DNA of 64,000 nucleotides, taken from positions 620,001-684,000 of the forward strand of contig NZ_JACIEH010000001.1 in NCBI RefSeq assembly GCF_014196745.1, read 5' to 3'. The position numbers were made by a program, and so were the translations under genes. Shown here piece after piece: positions 27,002 to 35,507 of this stretch. Source of the stretch: Sphingomonas kyeonggiensis. Lineage in GTDB: Bacteria; Pseudomonadota; Alphaproteobacteria; Sphingomonadales; Sphingomonadaceae. Under the pieces are notes generated by a model. The model ran no database searches. It worked only from the letters and a program-made list of their open reading frames with translations, and was not told the DNA's origin. Numbering within the stretch: the first letter of the stretch is position 1; each line of letters begins with the position of its first letter.

Positions 27002-28405
27002 ATGAAGACCCGTAGCAAGCTCGTGATCGGCCTGTCGGCGCTCTGCGCCGGCGGTACGCTGGCAGCCGGCATCGCGACCCAGGGCTTCGCGCTCTCGGCC
27101 TTCGCGACCGACGCGCCCAACGCCAAGAAGGCGGCGCAGGAAGCCGGTGCGGCCCGCAAGGCCATCGCCAAGCGCAAGGCGGGCGACGCGGTTGCCCATG
27201 CCGAGGCTGCGGTGGCCAATGATCCGCAGAATGCCGACTATCGCGCGCTGCTCGGCCAGGCCTATCTGCTCGCCGGCCGCTTCGCCTCGGCGAACCAGGC
27301 GCTGGGCGATGCGCTGACGCTCAATCCGGGCGACGGGCGCGTTGCGCTGAACCAGGTGCTGGCCAAGATCGCCGGCGGCGACTGGGCGGGTGCGCGGGCG
27401 ATGCTCGACAGCCACCAGGACACGATCGCCGCCGCCGATCGCGGCCTGGCCTTCGCGCTGGCCGGCGATCCGGTGAAGGCCGTGGAGATACTGGGCCCGG
27501 CCGCACGCGCCGAGGACGCCACCGCCAAGACCCGCCAGAACCTGGCGCTCGCGCTCGCGCTTTCGGGCCGCTGGGCCGAAGCCAAGCAGGTCGCCTCGGT
27601 CGACGTGGCGCCCGACCAGATCAACGCGCGGATGATGCAGTGGGTGAGCTTCGCCCGCCCGACCAACGCCTATGACCAGGTCGCCGCGCTGCTCAACGTC
27701 ACGCCGGTGCAGGACGCCGGCCAGCCGGTGCAGCTGGCGCTGGCCCAGCAGAACGTCATGCTCGCCGCCGCCGCGACCCAGCCGGTGCAGACCGTGCCGG
27801 CGCAGGATGCGGTCGACACCTATATGCCGGGCGTGCCCGCCAATGCCGAGGCGGTTGCCGCCGAAGCGAGCGTAACCGCGCCTGCGGCCGAAGCCGCGCC
27901 GGTTGCCCTGGCCGAAGCCGCGCCGGTTGCCCTGGCCGAGGCCGCGCCGGTGGCCGGCACCAATGCCGGCGTCGTGTTCGGCCCGCGCACGGAAGTGGTG
28001 CAGTTGGTCCCGGCCGCCGCGGTCCGCGCGCCGGTCGCCGTCACCAAGGTTTCGCTGAGCGCCCGCGCGCCCGCGCCGATCGAGAAGCCCGTCTCGGCCA
28101 AGCCCTCGCGCGGCAATTTCTACGTCCAGCTCGGCGCCTATGTGAGCCCGGCGGTGGCGCGCGACGCGTGGAACCGCATGGACGACCGCGTGCCGGCGCT
28201 GGCGGGCCAGACCCCGTACGGCGCCAAGGTCTCGACCAAGGCGGGCAGTTTCTATCGCCTTTCGGTCGGCGGCTATGACCGCAGCGGCGCCGATGCGCTG
28301 TGCCGCCAGGTGCGCTCCAGCGGCCAGACCTGCTTCGTCCGCGCCGGTGCGGGCGATGCGACCGCCGCCTGGGTGAAGCCGGGCGTGCGCATGGCTTCGC
28401 GCTGA
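27002..28405 (+). CDS. Exported TPR protein with C-terminal SPOR domain
   Basis: A 467-residue protein. An N-terminal hydrophobic segment (KLVIGLSALCAGGTLAAGI) leads to TPR-like repeats (DAVAHAEAAVANDPQNADYR, LGQAYLLAGRFASANQALGD). Then an Ala/Pro/Val-rich linker with a perfect tandem repeat and a SPOR domain (FYVQLGAYVSPAVARDAWNR). It follows the RHH gene by 11 bp and AAGGA is in place for ATG 27002 (26999 also possible). Together with the divergent Sel1-SPOR gene it links the ParA pair to septal peptidoglycan. Function inferred. Confidence 0.87.
   Translation: MKTRSKLVIGLSALCAGGTLAAGIATQGFALSAFATDAPNAKKAAQEAGAARKAIAKRKAGDAVAHAEAAVANDPQNADYRALLGQAYLLAGRFASANQALGDALTLNPGDGRVALNQVLAKIAGGDWAGARAMLDSHQDTIAAADRGLAFALAGDPVKAVEILGPAARAEDATAKTRQNLALALALSGRWAEAKQVASVDVAPDQINARMMQWVSFARPTNAYDQVAALLNVTPVQDAGQPVQLALAQQNVMLAAAATQPVQTVPAQDAVDTYMPGVPANAEAVAAEASVTAPAAEAAPVALAEAAPVALAEAAPVAGTNAGVVFGPRTEVVQLVPAAAVRAPVAVTKVSLSARAPAPIEKPVSAKPSRGNFYVQLGAYVSPAVARDAWNRMDDRVPALAGQTPYGAKVSTKAGSFYRLSVGGYDRSGADALCRQVRSSGQTCFVRAGAGDATAAWVKPGVRMASR
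27887..27956 (+). repeat. 24-bp tandem repeat inside the TPR-SPOR gene
   Basis: Two identical 24-bp units (27887-27910, 27911-27934) and a diverged third encode EAAPVALA repeats in the linker. Being a multiple of three, copy number can change without a frameshift and would alter linker length. Confidence 0.8.
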
Positions 28406-28437
28406 ACGAGTTTTCCCACTCCCATCGGGAAATAGGA

Positions 28438-28468
28438 AAGGCCGGGGCGGCGACGCTCCGGCCTTTTT
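28438..28468 (+). terminator. Intrinsic terminator of the ParA-RHH-SPOR operon
   Basis: AAGGCCGG-g-GCG, loop gcga, CGC-t-CCGGCCTT with TTTTTCTT. Strong hairpin with a T run 33 bp after the stop codon. Confidence 0.88.
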
Positions 28469-28476
28469 CTTCGCGC

Positions 28477-28505
28477 TTGACGAACGCATAACTGGCTGGT
28501 TATGG
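28477..28505 (+). promoter_or_regulatory. Sigma70-type promoter covered by a perfect palindrome
   Basis: TTGACG (28477-28482), 17 bp, TTATGG (28500-28505). The palindrome CATAAC-tggctg-GTTATG (28487-28504) fills the spacer and the -10 box, so a bound dimer would block RNA polymerase. Confidence 0.6.
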
Positions 28506-28507
28506 GA

Positions 28508-28533
28508 AATGCATAGCCAAACGGTTATGCATT
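28508..28533. promoter_or_regulatory. Second palindrome downstream of the promoter
   Basis: AATGCATA and TATGCATT are 8-bp arms around GCCAAACGGT, and the inner part (CATAgcc..ggTTATG) resembles the first palindrome. Its centre is about 25 bp from the first. Two similar sites over a start region are typical of cooperative repressor binding. Confidence 0.55.
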
Positions 28534-28549
28534 TGAGGGAGAGCGTGTC

Positions 28550-28735
28550 ATGCTACGTCAGGTCCACCGCTGGAGCGGCTTCATCTTCAGCATCATGGCG
28601 ATCGTGAACATCGTCGCGGTGATCCTGCAGGCCAATGCCCAGTGGCTCGGGCTGCTCGCGGTGCTCCCGTTGCTGGTGCTGCTGCCGACGGGGCTCTACA
28701 TGTTCGCGCGGCCCTATTTCGCGAGGAACGCATGA
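28550..28735 (+). CDS. Small two-helix membrane protein
   Basis: A 61-residue protein with two hydrophobic helices (IFSIMAIVNIVAVILQA and WLGLLAVLPLLVLLPTGLYMF) and basic ends. GAGGGAGAG lies 7 bp before the ATG. Its stop overlaps the start of the next gene (ATGA). I do not recognise a family. It is the first gene behind a doubly palindromic promoter, so it belongs to a regulated unit. Confidence 0.8.
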   Translation: MLRQVHRWSGFIFSIMAIVNIVAVILQANAQWLGLLAVLPLLVLLPTGLYMFARPYFARNA

Positions 28736-29124
28736 GCGAGGACAAGACCGCAGCCGAGCAGATCGACGCCCGCATCGCGGCGCTGGACGACTGGCGCGGC
28801 GAGGCGCTCGCCAGGGTACGCGCGATCATCCACGAGGCCGATCCCGAGGTGGAGGAGACGTGGAAGTGGCGCGGCGTGCCGGTGTGGGAGCATGCCGGGA
28901 TCCTTTGCACCGGCGAGACCTACAAGGCGGCGGTGAAGCTGACCTTCGCCAAGGGCGCGGCGCTCAGCGACCCGGCCGGGCTGTTCAATTCGAGCCTGGA
29001 CGGGAATGTCCGCCGGGCGATCGACATCCATGAAGGCGAGACGATCGACGCGGAGGCACTCAAGGCGCTGATCCACGCGGCGGTGGAGGCGAATCTGCCG
29101 AAGCCGGCGCGGGGGAGGAAGTAG
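28732..29124 (+). CDS. DUF1801 (YdhG-like) protein
   Basis: A 130-residue DUF1801 protein, with EVEETWKWRGVPVWEHAGIL and the AAVKLTFAKGAALSDP core. The family has an iron-chaperone/frataxin-like fold in some members and no assured activity. It overlaps the upstream small membrane protein gene by 4 bp. Cytoplasmic location is expected, as no signal is visible. Confidence 0.88.
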   Translation: MSEDKTAAEQIDARIAALDDWRGEALARVRAIIHEADPEVEETWKWRGVPVWEHAGILCTGETYKAAVKLTFAKGAALSDPAGLFNSSLDGNVRRAIDIHEGETIDAEALKALIHAAVEANLPKPARGRK

Positions 29125-29150
29125 GGGGCGATCCGCCCGCACTCCTTCGC

Positions 29151-29175
29151 CATCCCCGCCTTCGCGGGGATGACG
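29151..29175. repeat. Half copy of the REP-like palindrome
   Basis: CATCCCCGC-cttc-GCGGGGATG plus ACG. It matches a single arm of the element at 24463-24545 and lies between convergent genes. Confidence 0.7.
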
Positions 29176-29195
29176 ATTAAATTGGATTTCAGACT

Positions 29196-29594
29196 TCACT
29201 GCCGCCGCGCGGCGTCGGCTTCGTCATAGGCTGCGCCGATCCTGCGGCGGAATCCGCTAAAGCCGGCCTTGCCTGATGCGCGCTTGATGCAGGCCGCGAG
29301 GATCGGTTCGAGAGCGGGGAGGTCCTGCCTGGCCAGGGCGACGGCCTCGCGTGCTTCCGGCGTCGCGAGCGCGCCCTGCGGCACCAGCTGGCTGTACCAG
29401 GAATTGCCGACGAAAAGCGTGCGCCGTTGCTCGGCGGGGGCATTGGTGCGCTCGGCATCCTGGCCGGCGACTCCGAGCGCGACCGCGCAGTGCACGTCGT
29501 TCTTCGGGTTCAGTCCCTCTGCCGGGGCGGAGGTGCATCCCGTAGCGAGAAGCAGGGCCGTCGCCGACACCGGAAATTTTATAGGAATAGCCAT
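29196..29594 (-). CDS. Small putative lipoprotein of unknown function
   Basis: A 132-residue protein. The N-terminus MAIPIKFPVSATALLLATGC ends in an LATGC lipobox, with Cys20. A compact helical domain follows (CAVALGVAGQDAERT, LEPILAACIKRASGK). It starts with ATG at 29594 behind AGGCAGGG and is convergent with the DUF1801 gene. No family is recognised. Confidence 0.7.
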   Translation of the reverse strand: MAIPIKFPVSATALLLATGCTSAPAEGLNPKNDVHCAVALGVAGQDAERTNAPAEQRRTLFVGNSWYSQLVPQGALATPEAREAVALARQDLPALEPILAACIKRASGKAGFSGFRRRIGAAYDEADAARRQ

Positions 29595-29682
29595 GGCCCT
29601 GCCTAGGCCCGTGCAGATTAATGCATGGTTGCACCGCGCGCCGCCTGATAGAGCGCGAGCGTGAGTTCATAGGAGGTTCCAG

Positions 29683-30303
29683 GTGCAGATCGCGGTGCTG
29701 ACGTTCGACGGGTTCAACGAGCTCGACAGCTTCGTCGCGGCGGGGATCCTCAACCGGCTCAAGCCGAAGGGTTGGGCGGCGCACATCACCTGCCCGAGCG
29801 AGCAGGTCACCTCGATGAACGGCGTGACGATCAGCCGGCAGAAGCCGCTGGAGTTCGCCGCCGAGGCCGATGCGGTGCTGATCGGCAGCGGTGTCCGCAC
29901 CCGCGAGATCGCCGCTGATGCCGAGATGCTCGCGCGGATCCGGCTCGATCCGGCGCGCCAGCTGATCGGGGCGCAATGTTCGGGGACGTTGCTGCTCGCG
30001 AAGTTGGGGCTCATCGGCAGCCTGCCGGCCTGCACTGACCTGACCACCAAGCCCTGGGTGATCGAGGCAGGTGTCGACGTGATCGACGCGCCGTTCGTGG
30101 CGCACGGCAATGTCGCGACGGCGGGCGGGTGCCTGGCCTCGCAATATCTGGCGAGCTGGCTGATCGCGCGCGGCGCATCGCTGGCCGATGCCGAGGCGGC
30201 GATCCATTATGTCGCACCGGTGGGGGAGAAGGAACTGTACGTCGAGCGCGCGATGGGGGTGATCGGGGCGTTTGTGGCTCGGACACAGAGTGTTGCCGCC
30301 TGA
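29683..30303 (+). CDS. DJ-1/PfpI-family protein
   Basis: A 206-residue protein of the ThiJ/PfpI/DJ-1 fold. It begins MQIAVLTFDGFNELDSF, the usual beta strand and acidic loop, and has the nucleophile elbow GAQCSGTLLLAKLG with Cys and the following His-containing strand (APFVAHGNVATAGG). A GTG start at 29683 is used: AGGAGG sits 6 bp upstream. Members include isonitrile hydratases, glyoxalases and regulators; no HTH is present, so an enzyme is likelier than a GATase-type regulator. Confidence 0.9.
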   Translation: MQIAVLTFDGFNELDSFVAAGILNRLKPKGWAAHITCPSEQVTSMNGVTISRQKPLEFAAEADAVLIGSGVRTREIAADAEMLARIRLDPARQLIGAQCSGTLLLAKLGLIGSLPACTDLTTKPWVIEAGVDVIDAPFVAHGNVATAGGCLASQYLASWLIARGASLADAEAAIHYVAPVGEKELYVERAMGVIGAFVARTQSVAA

Positions 30304-30304
30304 T

Positions 30305-30386
30305 CGTCATCCCGGCGAAAGCCGGGATCTCGTGCGGCTCCTTCCCAGCGCCTTCGCCTGAGATCCCGGCTTTCGCCGGGATGACG
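30305..30386. repeat. REP-like palindrome, family A copy 1
   Basis: CGTCATCCCGGCGAAAGCCG at the left and its mirror ending CGCCGGGATGACG at the right, about 28 bp of loop between. It separates convergent genes. Confidence 0.8.
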
Positions 30387-30433
30387 GATTGTGGTCGGGA
30401 TGACGGTCTTGCGCGCCGGATGGCGGGGCAAGC

Positions 30434-31624
30434 CTACTCGATCTCCCGGCCGCCCTTGAACACGCGGTGGACCTTGCCCTGGACCGGCAGCGTGTCGAAC
30501 GGAGTGTTGCCGGCGCGGGCCTTCATCTTCGTTGCGTCGATCGCCCAGGGCGTGTCGGGGGCGAAGAGGATGAAGTCGGCGGGCTTGCCGGCTTCCAGCG
30601 TGCCGGCGTCGAGGCCGAGGATGCGCGCCGGGTTGGCGGCGAGCAGCTCGAACAGGCGCTCCATGGTCAGGACTTCGTCGCGGACCAGGCCGAGCGACAG
30701 GGCGAGCAGCGTCTCGGCGCCCGACATGCCTTCGTCGGCATCGATGAAGGGGAGGCGCTTGCCCTCGGGCCCGCGCGGATCATGGCCCGAGGCGATCACG
30801 TCGATCGTGCCGTCCGCCAGCGCGGCGCGAACCGCCTGGCGATCGCTGTCGCTGCGCAGCGGCGGCGAGAGCCGGGCATAGGTGCGATAGTCGCTGATAT
30901 CGATGTCCGACAGCAGCCAGTGTGCCGGCGTGACGCCGCAGGTGACCTGGACGCCCCGGCGCTTGGCCTGGCGGATCAGGTCGAGACCCGCGGCGGTGGT
31001 GACTTGGCGGAAATGGATGCGGGCGCCGGTATCCTCGGCGAGCATCGTGTCGCGGGCGATCGCCAGCGCCTCGGCGATGGCGGGGGCCGCCGCCAGACCC
31101 AGCAGCGTAGCGGTGAGGCCTTCGGTCGCGACGGCGTCGCGCGCCAGGTTGCCGTCCTCGGCATGGGCGATCACGGTGAGGCCGCAATCCCTGGCGTAGG
31201 CGAGGACCTTGCGCATCACCCCGGCGTCGGCGATCCAGCGGCGGCCGGTGGCGACGGCCTTTGCGCCAGCCGAGGCGTTGATCGCCATCTCGGCCAGGTC
31301 TGTGCCTTCGAGCCCGCGCGTGGCAGCTGCAAGGGGATGGACCCAGAGGTCCGGCTTGCCCATCAGCGCGGCGCGGCGGATGATGCCGGGATCGTCGAGG
31401 ATCGGCGACTGATCGGGCATCAGCCCGACGCGGGTGATGCCGCCGGCGCGGCAGGCGGCACGGTCGACCGCGAAGACGCCGAGATCGACGATGCCGGGGG
31501 CGAGGTGTAGGCCCTTGCCGTCTATGCGCTCGGCATTCGCGGTGTCGGCGGTGATGGTTTCGCCGGAGAAGGCGAAGCTGGTGGCGCCGCCGACGACGCG
31601 GACGTTTTCAAATAGGCGGGTCAC
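30434..31624 (-). CDS. Dihydroorotase-like protein without metal ligands (PyrX type)
   Basis: A 396-residue amidohydrolase-fold protein that aligns with class II dihydroorotases but lacks active-site residues. Where these have VDLHVHLR, this has VDLGVFAVD, losing both histidines; TDHAPH is replaced by SGHDPR; and the HxxH before STA is changed (IHFRQVTTAAG). It keeps HAEDG and the PPLR region. Such inactive subunits assemble with aspartate carbamoyltransferase in other bacteria, and pyrB lies 118 bp upstream. A GTG start at 31624 uses GGGAG within the edge of a REP-like repeat. Confidence 0.87.
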   Translation of the reverse strand: MTRLFENVRVVGGATSFAFSGETITADTANAERIDGKGLHLAPGIVDLGVFAVDRAACRAGGITRVGLMPDQSPILDDPGIIRRAALMGKPDLWVHPLAAATRGLEGTDLAEMAINASAGAKAVATGRRWIADAGVMRKVLAYARDCGLTVIAHAEDGNLARDAVATEGLTATLLGLAAAPAIAEALAIARDTMLAEDTGARIHFRQVTTAAGLDLIRQAKRRGVQVTCGVTPAHWLLSDIDISDYRTYARLSPPLRSDSDRQAVRAALADGTIDVIASGHDPRGPEGKRLPFIDADEGMSGAETLLALSLGLVRDEVLTMERLFELLAANPARILGLDAGTLEAGKPADFILFAPDTPWAIDATKMKARAGNTPFDTLPVQGKVHRVFKGGREIE

Positions 31625-31635
31625 GCGTCTACTCC

Positions 31636-31717
31636 CGTCATCCCGGCGAAAGCCGGGATCTCATGCGGCTCCTGTCCCACGCTACGGCACGAGATCCCGG
31701 CTTTCGCCGGGATGACG
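31636..31717. repeat. REP-like palindrome, family A copy 2, inside the pyr operon
   Basis: Same arms as copy 1, placed between pyrB and the dihydroorotase-like gene. On the minus strand its last bases contribute to the Shine-Dalgarno region of the latter (GGGAG). Confidence 0.8.
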
Positions 31718-31742
31718 GAATAGGAGTGAAGGCGGAAATGCA

Positions 31743-32732
31743 TCATGCCCAGCCCTCCACGCCGCGTTCGGCTCGGGTGAGCACGTCGAGACAGGCCATG
31801 CGGACCGCAACGCCCATCTCGACCTGTTCGGTGATCGCGCTGCGCTCTGGATGGTCGGCGATGGCGCTGTCGATCTCGACGCCGCGGTTCATCGGGCCAG
31901 GGTGCATGACCAGGGCGTCTTCCCGGGCGCGGGCGAGGCGCTCCGGCGTGAGGCCGTAGCGGGCGTGGAACTCGCGGGTCGAGGGGATGAAGCCGCCGGC
32001 CATGCGCTCGTTCTGGACGCGGAGCATCATCACGACGTCGGCGCCCTCGAGCGCGGCGTCGAAATCGGTGAAGGGGGTGACGTAGAGCCCCTCGATCGCC
32101 GGCGGCATCAGCGTGGAGGGGGCGACGACGCGGACCTCGGCGCCGAGCGCGGTCAGCGCCAGCATGTTCGAGCGGGCGACGCGGCTGTGGAGCAGGTCGC
32201 CGCAGATCACCACGCGCTGACCGGCAACCGAGCCGCGACGGCGGCGGATGGTGAGCGCGTCGAGCAGCGCCTGGGTGGGATGCTCGTGCCAGCCATCGCC
32301 GGCGTTGAGCACCGGGCAATCGACCTTGTCGGCGATCAGCTGCACTGCGCCCGAGGCCATGTGGCGGATGACGATCACGTCGGCGCGCATCGCGTTGAGC
32401 GTCACCGCCGTGTCGATCAGCGTCTCGCCCTTCTTCACCGAGCTTTGCGCGGCGTGCATGTTGACCACGTCCGCGCCCAGCCGCTTGCCCGCGATCTCGA
32501 AGGAGAGGAGCGTGCGGGTGCTGTTCTCGAAAAAGGCGTTGATCTGGGTGATGCCCTCCAGCCGGCGGTCGTTGCGCGCGCGCGTCCGGTTTGCTTCGAT
32601 CCATTGTTCCGCTTCGTCGAGCAGGAACATGATCTCATGGGGCTGGAGACCCGCAATGCCGGTGAGGTGCCGGTGCGGGAAGACGGCGCGACCCTGTATC
32701 TGGGCCGCGGGGCGATGATCGGAGGCTTGCAT
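31743..32732 (-). CDS. pyrB: Aspartate carbamoyltransferase catalytic subunit
   Basis: A 329-residue PyrB that joins carbamoyl phosphate to aspartate in pyrimidine synthesis. [13 protein letters not shown] is the carbamoyl-phosphate loop, [14 protein letters not shown] the second motif and [12 protein letters not shown] the C-terminal aspartate site. The Lys of SSVKKGETL matches the mobile loop. It starts with ATG at 32732. The downstream partner is the inactive dihydroorotase, as in dodecameric ATCase complexes. Confidence 0.96.
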   Translation of the reverse strand: MQASDHRPAAQIQGRAVFPHRHLTGIAGLQPHEIMFLLDEAEQWIEANRTRARNDRRLEGITQINAFFENSTRTLLSFEIAGKRLGADVVNMHAAQSSVKKGETLIDTAVTLNAMRADVIVIRHMASGAVQLIADKVDCPVLNAGDGWHEHPTQALLDALTIRRRRGSVAGQRVVICGDLLHSRVARSNMLALTALGAEVRVVAPSTLMPPAIEGLYVTPFTDFDAALEGADVVMMLRVQNERMAGGFIPSTREFHARYGLTPERLARAREDALVMHPGPMNRGVEIDSAIADHPERSAITEQVEMGVAVRMACLDVLTRAERGVEGWA

Positions 32733-32837
32733 TAAAGCCGTCGCCTAGACCTGCCGAAGCGCGGGCGCAAGGAGTCTCGGGCCTGCCGCAAAACGCAGAT
32801 AGCTAATGCGCCGCTTAGCGTTTCGGGGGGAGCGTTC

Positions 32838-33659
32838 GTGCAGGGCTTTTGGACTGCGTTTCTCGGCTGGATGACGCGCGACCCCATTTGGTGGGCGGCG
32901 TTCCAGGCGGGGGCGTTCTTCTTCATGGTGGGACTGGTGCTGGTACTCGTGCTGCTGCCCTGGTGGCTGGCGCGGGTGGAGCGGGCGCGCTGGCGGCCGA
33001 TGCGGCGCATGCTGGCATTCGCCGCGCTGCAGGCGCACCGCGATTGCGGGGAGAATGTCGTGGCGCTGTCGCGGCAGTTCTTCCGGGAGAATGAGGGCGC
33101 GCCGCTCGAACGGCTGACCCGGGCGCGGCGGGCCATCGAGGCGCAGCAGGCGGGCGGGGCGCGGTTCGGGCGGGTGATGTCGGCCTATGCGCCGGCGGTG
33201 GATGCGCGACACGCGGCGTTGCTTGCCGACACCGCGGCGCTGGTCGAGCTTACCGAGCGGACGCTGACGGGGCTGGCACGGCTCTATCTCGGCCAGGCGA
33301 CGGTGCGGGTAGGCGCGAACGCCGTGCATGGCGACGATGCGCTGGGCTATGCGCCGGCGCAGCTGGTCTCGCTGTCCTATGTCGCCGAGATGGAGGCGCT
33401 GGCCGACGGTTTCGTCGAGGTGGCGGGGGATCATCGCGGGCGGTTGGAGCGGGCGCTGGGCCGGCGAGCGCGCAAGGTTGCACGGGACGAGCTGGACCGG
33501 ATCGGCGCGGACGTGGCGATGCTGGGTGCCGATGTGCGGCGCTTCTGCGCGCGGCTGCAGCCGGCGGACGCGGGCGACGTTGCCTACAAGATGCGGGCGC
33601 GGGGCGAGCGGGGTGCGCGGTCGCTCGATGCGCTGATCGCGCGGTTCGACCGGGGCTAG
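32838..33659 (+). CDS. Membrane-anchored helical protein of unknown function
   Basis: A 273-residue protein starting with GTG at 32838 behind GGGGGAG. One strong N-terminal transmembrane segment ([19 protein letters not shown]) follows a short periplasmic or cytoplasmic lead, then a long, Arg/Ala-rich helical region suggesting coiled coil. No motif is recognisable. Its stop codon TAG overlaps the CTA stop of the convergent ruvX by four bases. Confidence 0.75.
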   Translation: MQGFWTAFLGWMTRDPIWWAAFQAGAFFFMVGLVLVLVLLPWWLARVERARWRPMRRMLAFAALQAHRDCGENVVALSRQFFRENEGAPLERLTRARRAIEAQQAGGARFGRVMSAYAPAVDARHAALLADTAALVELTERTLTGLARLYLGQATVRVGANAVHGDDALGYAPAQLVSLSYVAEMEALADGFVEVAGDHRGRLERALGRRARKVARDELDRIGADVAMLGADVRRFCARLQPADAGDVAYKMRARGERGARSLDALIARFDRG

Positions 33660-34117
33660 ACGTTCACCAGGGCGTCGATTGCGGCCTGGAGGATGTGCGC
33701 GGCGGCCATGTTGTCGATCATCTCGGCGCGGCGGGCGCGGCTGAAGTCCTGCTCGATCAGCGTGCGCTCGACCGCGACGGTGGACCAGCGCTCGTCCCAC
33801 AGCAGGATCGGCAGGCCGATATCGTCCATGTTGCGGGCGAAGGCGCGGGTGGACTGGGTGCGCGGGCTGTCGGTGCCGTCGAGGTTGAGCGGCAGGCCGA
33901 TGACGATGCCCTTCACCTGCTGCGCGGTCATCAGCGCCTGGAGCGCGGCCTTGTCCTTGGAGAACTTGGTGCGGCGGACCAGCTCGGCGGGGCTGGCGAA
34001 GCTCCAGCCGGCGTCGCAGAGCGCGGTGCCGATCGTCTTGGTGCCGACATCGAGGCCGATCAGGCGGCCGCCGGCGGGGAGCGCGGCGCGGAAGTCTGCG
34101 GAGGCGGTGGTGATCAC
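33656..34117 (-). CDS. ruvX: Holliday junction resolvase-like RNase H-fold protein
   Basis: A 153-residue YqgF/RuvX. The RNase-H-like first strand [24 protein letters not shown] and [17 protein letters not shown] are diagnostic, with acidic residues for a two-metal site. It is proposed to process pre-16S rRNA 5' ends as well as to act in recombination. The start is GTG at 34117, with AGAGGA 6 bp upstream. Terminal overlap with the previous gene is on the opposite strand. Confidence 0.92.
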   Translation of the reverse strand: MITTASADFRAALPAGGRLIGLDVGTKTIGTALCDAGWSFASPAELVRRTKFSKDKAALQALMTAQQVKGIVIGLPLNLDGTDSPRTQSTRAFARNMDDIGLPILLWDERWSTVAVERTLIEQDFSRARRAEMIDNMAAAHILQAAIDALVNV

Positions 34118-34137
34118 GCCTATCCTCTAGCCCCAAT

Positions 34138-34217
34138 CGTCATCCCGGCGAAAGCCGGGATCTCGTGCGATGGCGGGGAAAGAGCCGCCTGAGATCCCGG
34201 CTTTCGCCGGGATGACG
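34138..34217. repeat. REP-like palindrome, family A copy 3
   Basis: CGTCATCCCGGCGAAAGCCG and its mirror, loop of about 26 bp. It lies between ruvX and the DUF3089 gene, both on the minus strand. Confidence 0.8.
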
Positions 34218-34224
34218 GCTCTTG

Positions 34225-35334
34225 TCAGAACGGCCAGAATTTCCGGCGCGCCTTGAGCCGGCGTTCGGCGTCGGCGCGGACGTTCGCCCAGAACAGGCTG
34301 TAGTCGAACACGTGATAGTTGTTCCCCGGCAGCACATAGGGGCCGAGGTCGGGCGGGGTGGTGCCGATCATCAGGAAGCCGCGGCCGTCGCAGCGCGCGG
34401 GGACGAGGTTCTTCTGGAGCACCGCGCTGGTCAGGTCCCGGCTGGGCATCAGGCCGCCGAGATTGGCTTCGACCGGAGCGCTGTCGTTCGGCTTGCCGGT
34501 GATCGGGTTGGTGCAGACCATCGGCGTGCCCTTGCGCGGCTGGCCGGTGAAGCCGTTGGTCTGGTCGAACGTGTCGATGATCAGCGACGGATCGGCGGGC
34601 TCGGCGAAGCTCTGCCAGGAGAGGATGCAGCCGCTGTCGTCGGGACCGGTGCAGGCGGGCAGGCCCATTTTCGGCAGGTCGGCGGTGATCGAGACCGGCC
34701 AGCCGACGACGTATGCCGCGACGATCCGTTTGGCGAGCGGCTTGCCGGCGACGCGATCGACGAGCAGGCGGGTGAGGTGGAGCGCGCCCTGCGAATGGCC
34801 GGCGAGGATGATCGGGCGGTTGCCGGCTTCCTCGAGGAACCGGTCGAACGCCGCGGCCACGTCGCGATAGGCGAAGTCGAGTGCCTGCTGGGCCTGGGTC
34901 TTGCTGGTCAGGAAGGCGCCGAAGGTCGCCTGGCGATAGCGCGGCGCCCAGACCAAGCCGGAGGAATTGAACGCGCTGGCCTGGCCGCGCAGGAACAGCT
35001 CCGCCCGGGCATTGGCCGCCACGTCGTTCAGCGGCGCGTTCCACTGCGTGCGGTCGAGGAACGAGGTCGGGTGGATAAAGAACACCGCCGCGGGCGGGTT
35101 TTCGGCCGGCGCGAAGCCATGCGGCGTCCAGAGCGCCGGGTTGCCGGGCTTGTCCGGGCGGGCGAGCCAGAGGTCCGGCTTCGAATAGTCCCCGGGCGCC
35201 GAAAGCTGCGCCACGTCGGTCATGGGGACGAGCGCCTGGCGGAGCAGTTCCGCGCCCCAGAAGCGGAAGGCGAAGGTGGCGGCTGTTGCGAGCACGATAA
35301 GTCCTACGATGACGTAGAGGAATTTACGGGCCAA
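34225..35334 (-). CDS. DUF3089 alpha/beta-hydrolase-like exported protein
   Basis: A 369-residue protein. The hydrophobic N-terminal segment (KFLYVIVGLIVLATAATFAF) anchors or exports it; the body has FFIHPTSFLDRTQWNAPL and the nucleophile elbow ILAGHSQGALHLTRLL, both hallmarks of DUF3089, an alpha/beta hydrolase family. A TTG start at 35334 (LARKFLYV) is proposed because GGAGAG lies 7 bp upstream; in-frame starts further out have no ribosome-binding site. Esterase or lipase activity is inferred. The start choice is uncertain. Confidence 0.85.
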   Translation of the reverse strand: MARKFLYVIVGLIVLATAATFAFRFWGAELLRQALVPMTDVAQLSAPGDYSKPDLWLARPDKPGNPALWTPHGFAPAENPPAAVFFIHPTSFLDRTQWNAPLNDVAANARAELFLRGQASAFNSSGLVWAPRYRQATFGAFLTSKTQAQQALDFAYRDVAAAFDRFLEEAGNRPIILAGHSQGALHLTRLLVDRVAGKPLAKRIVAAYVVGWPVSITADLPKMGLPACTGPDDSGCILSWQSFAEPADPSLIIDTFDQTNGFTGQPRKGTPMVCTNPITGKPNDSAPVEANLGGLMPSRDLTSAVLQKNLVPARCDGRGFLMIGTTPPDLGPYVLPGNNYHVFDYSLFWANVRADAERRLKARRKFWPF

Positions 35335-35346
35335 GCCCCACTCTCC

Positions 35347-35363
35347 ATTGTGCAATGCAGCAT
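35347..35363. promoter_or_regulatory. Pseudo-palindrome in the divergent promoter region
   Basis: ATTGTGCAATGCAGCAT centres on TGCAATGCA and resembles the CTGC-N-GCAG type sites bound by PhaR or phasin regulators in alphaproteobacteria. It lies between the divergent DUF3089 and DUF4153 genes. Weak evidence. Confidence 0.25.
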
Positions 35364-35507
35364 AGGGCCGCTTTGTTGCAATCGCATTCCCATCGGGCAC
35401 GATTTCTCCGGATGCAACCGCGATTGCGGTCCGGGGCGTTCTGCACCGGAAATCCACTTTACCGCCCGGACCCGATGCGAGAGCATGTGAGCGAAGGGGA
35501 GATTTCC

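Noticed and set aside
28550..29124. Small membrane protein plus DUF1801 as a toxin-antitoxin pair
   Set aside because: Neither protein matches a toxin or antitoxin fold; the operator suggests regulation but not a TA system.
24463..34217. Repeated palindromes considered as a CRISPR array
   Set aside because: Units are widely spaced between genes, are palindromic themselves and have no spacer series or cas genes.
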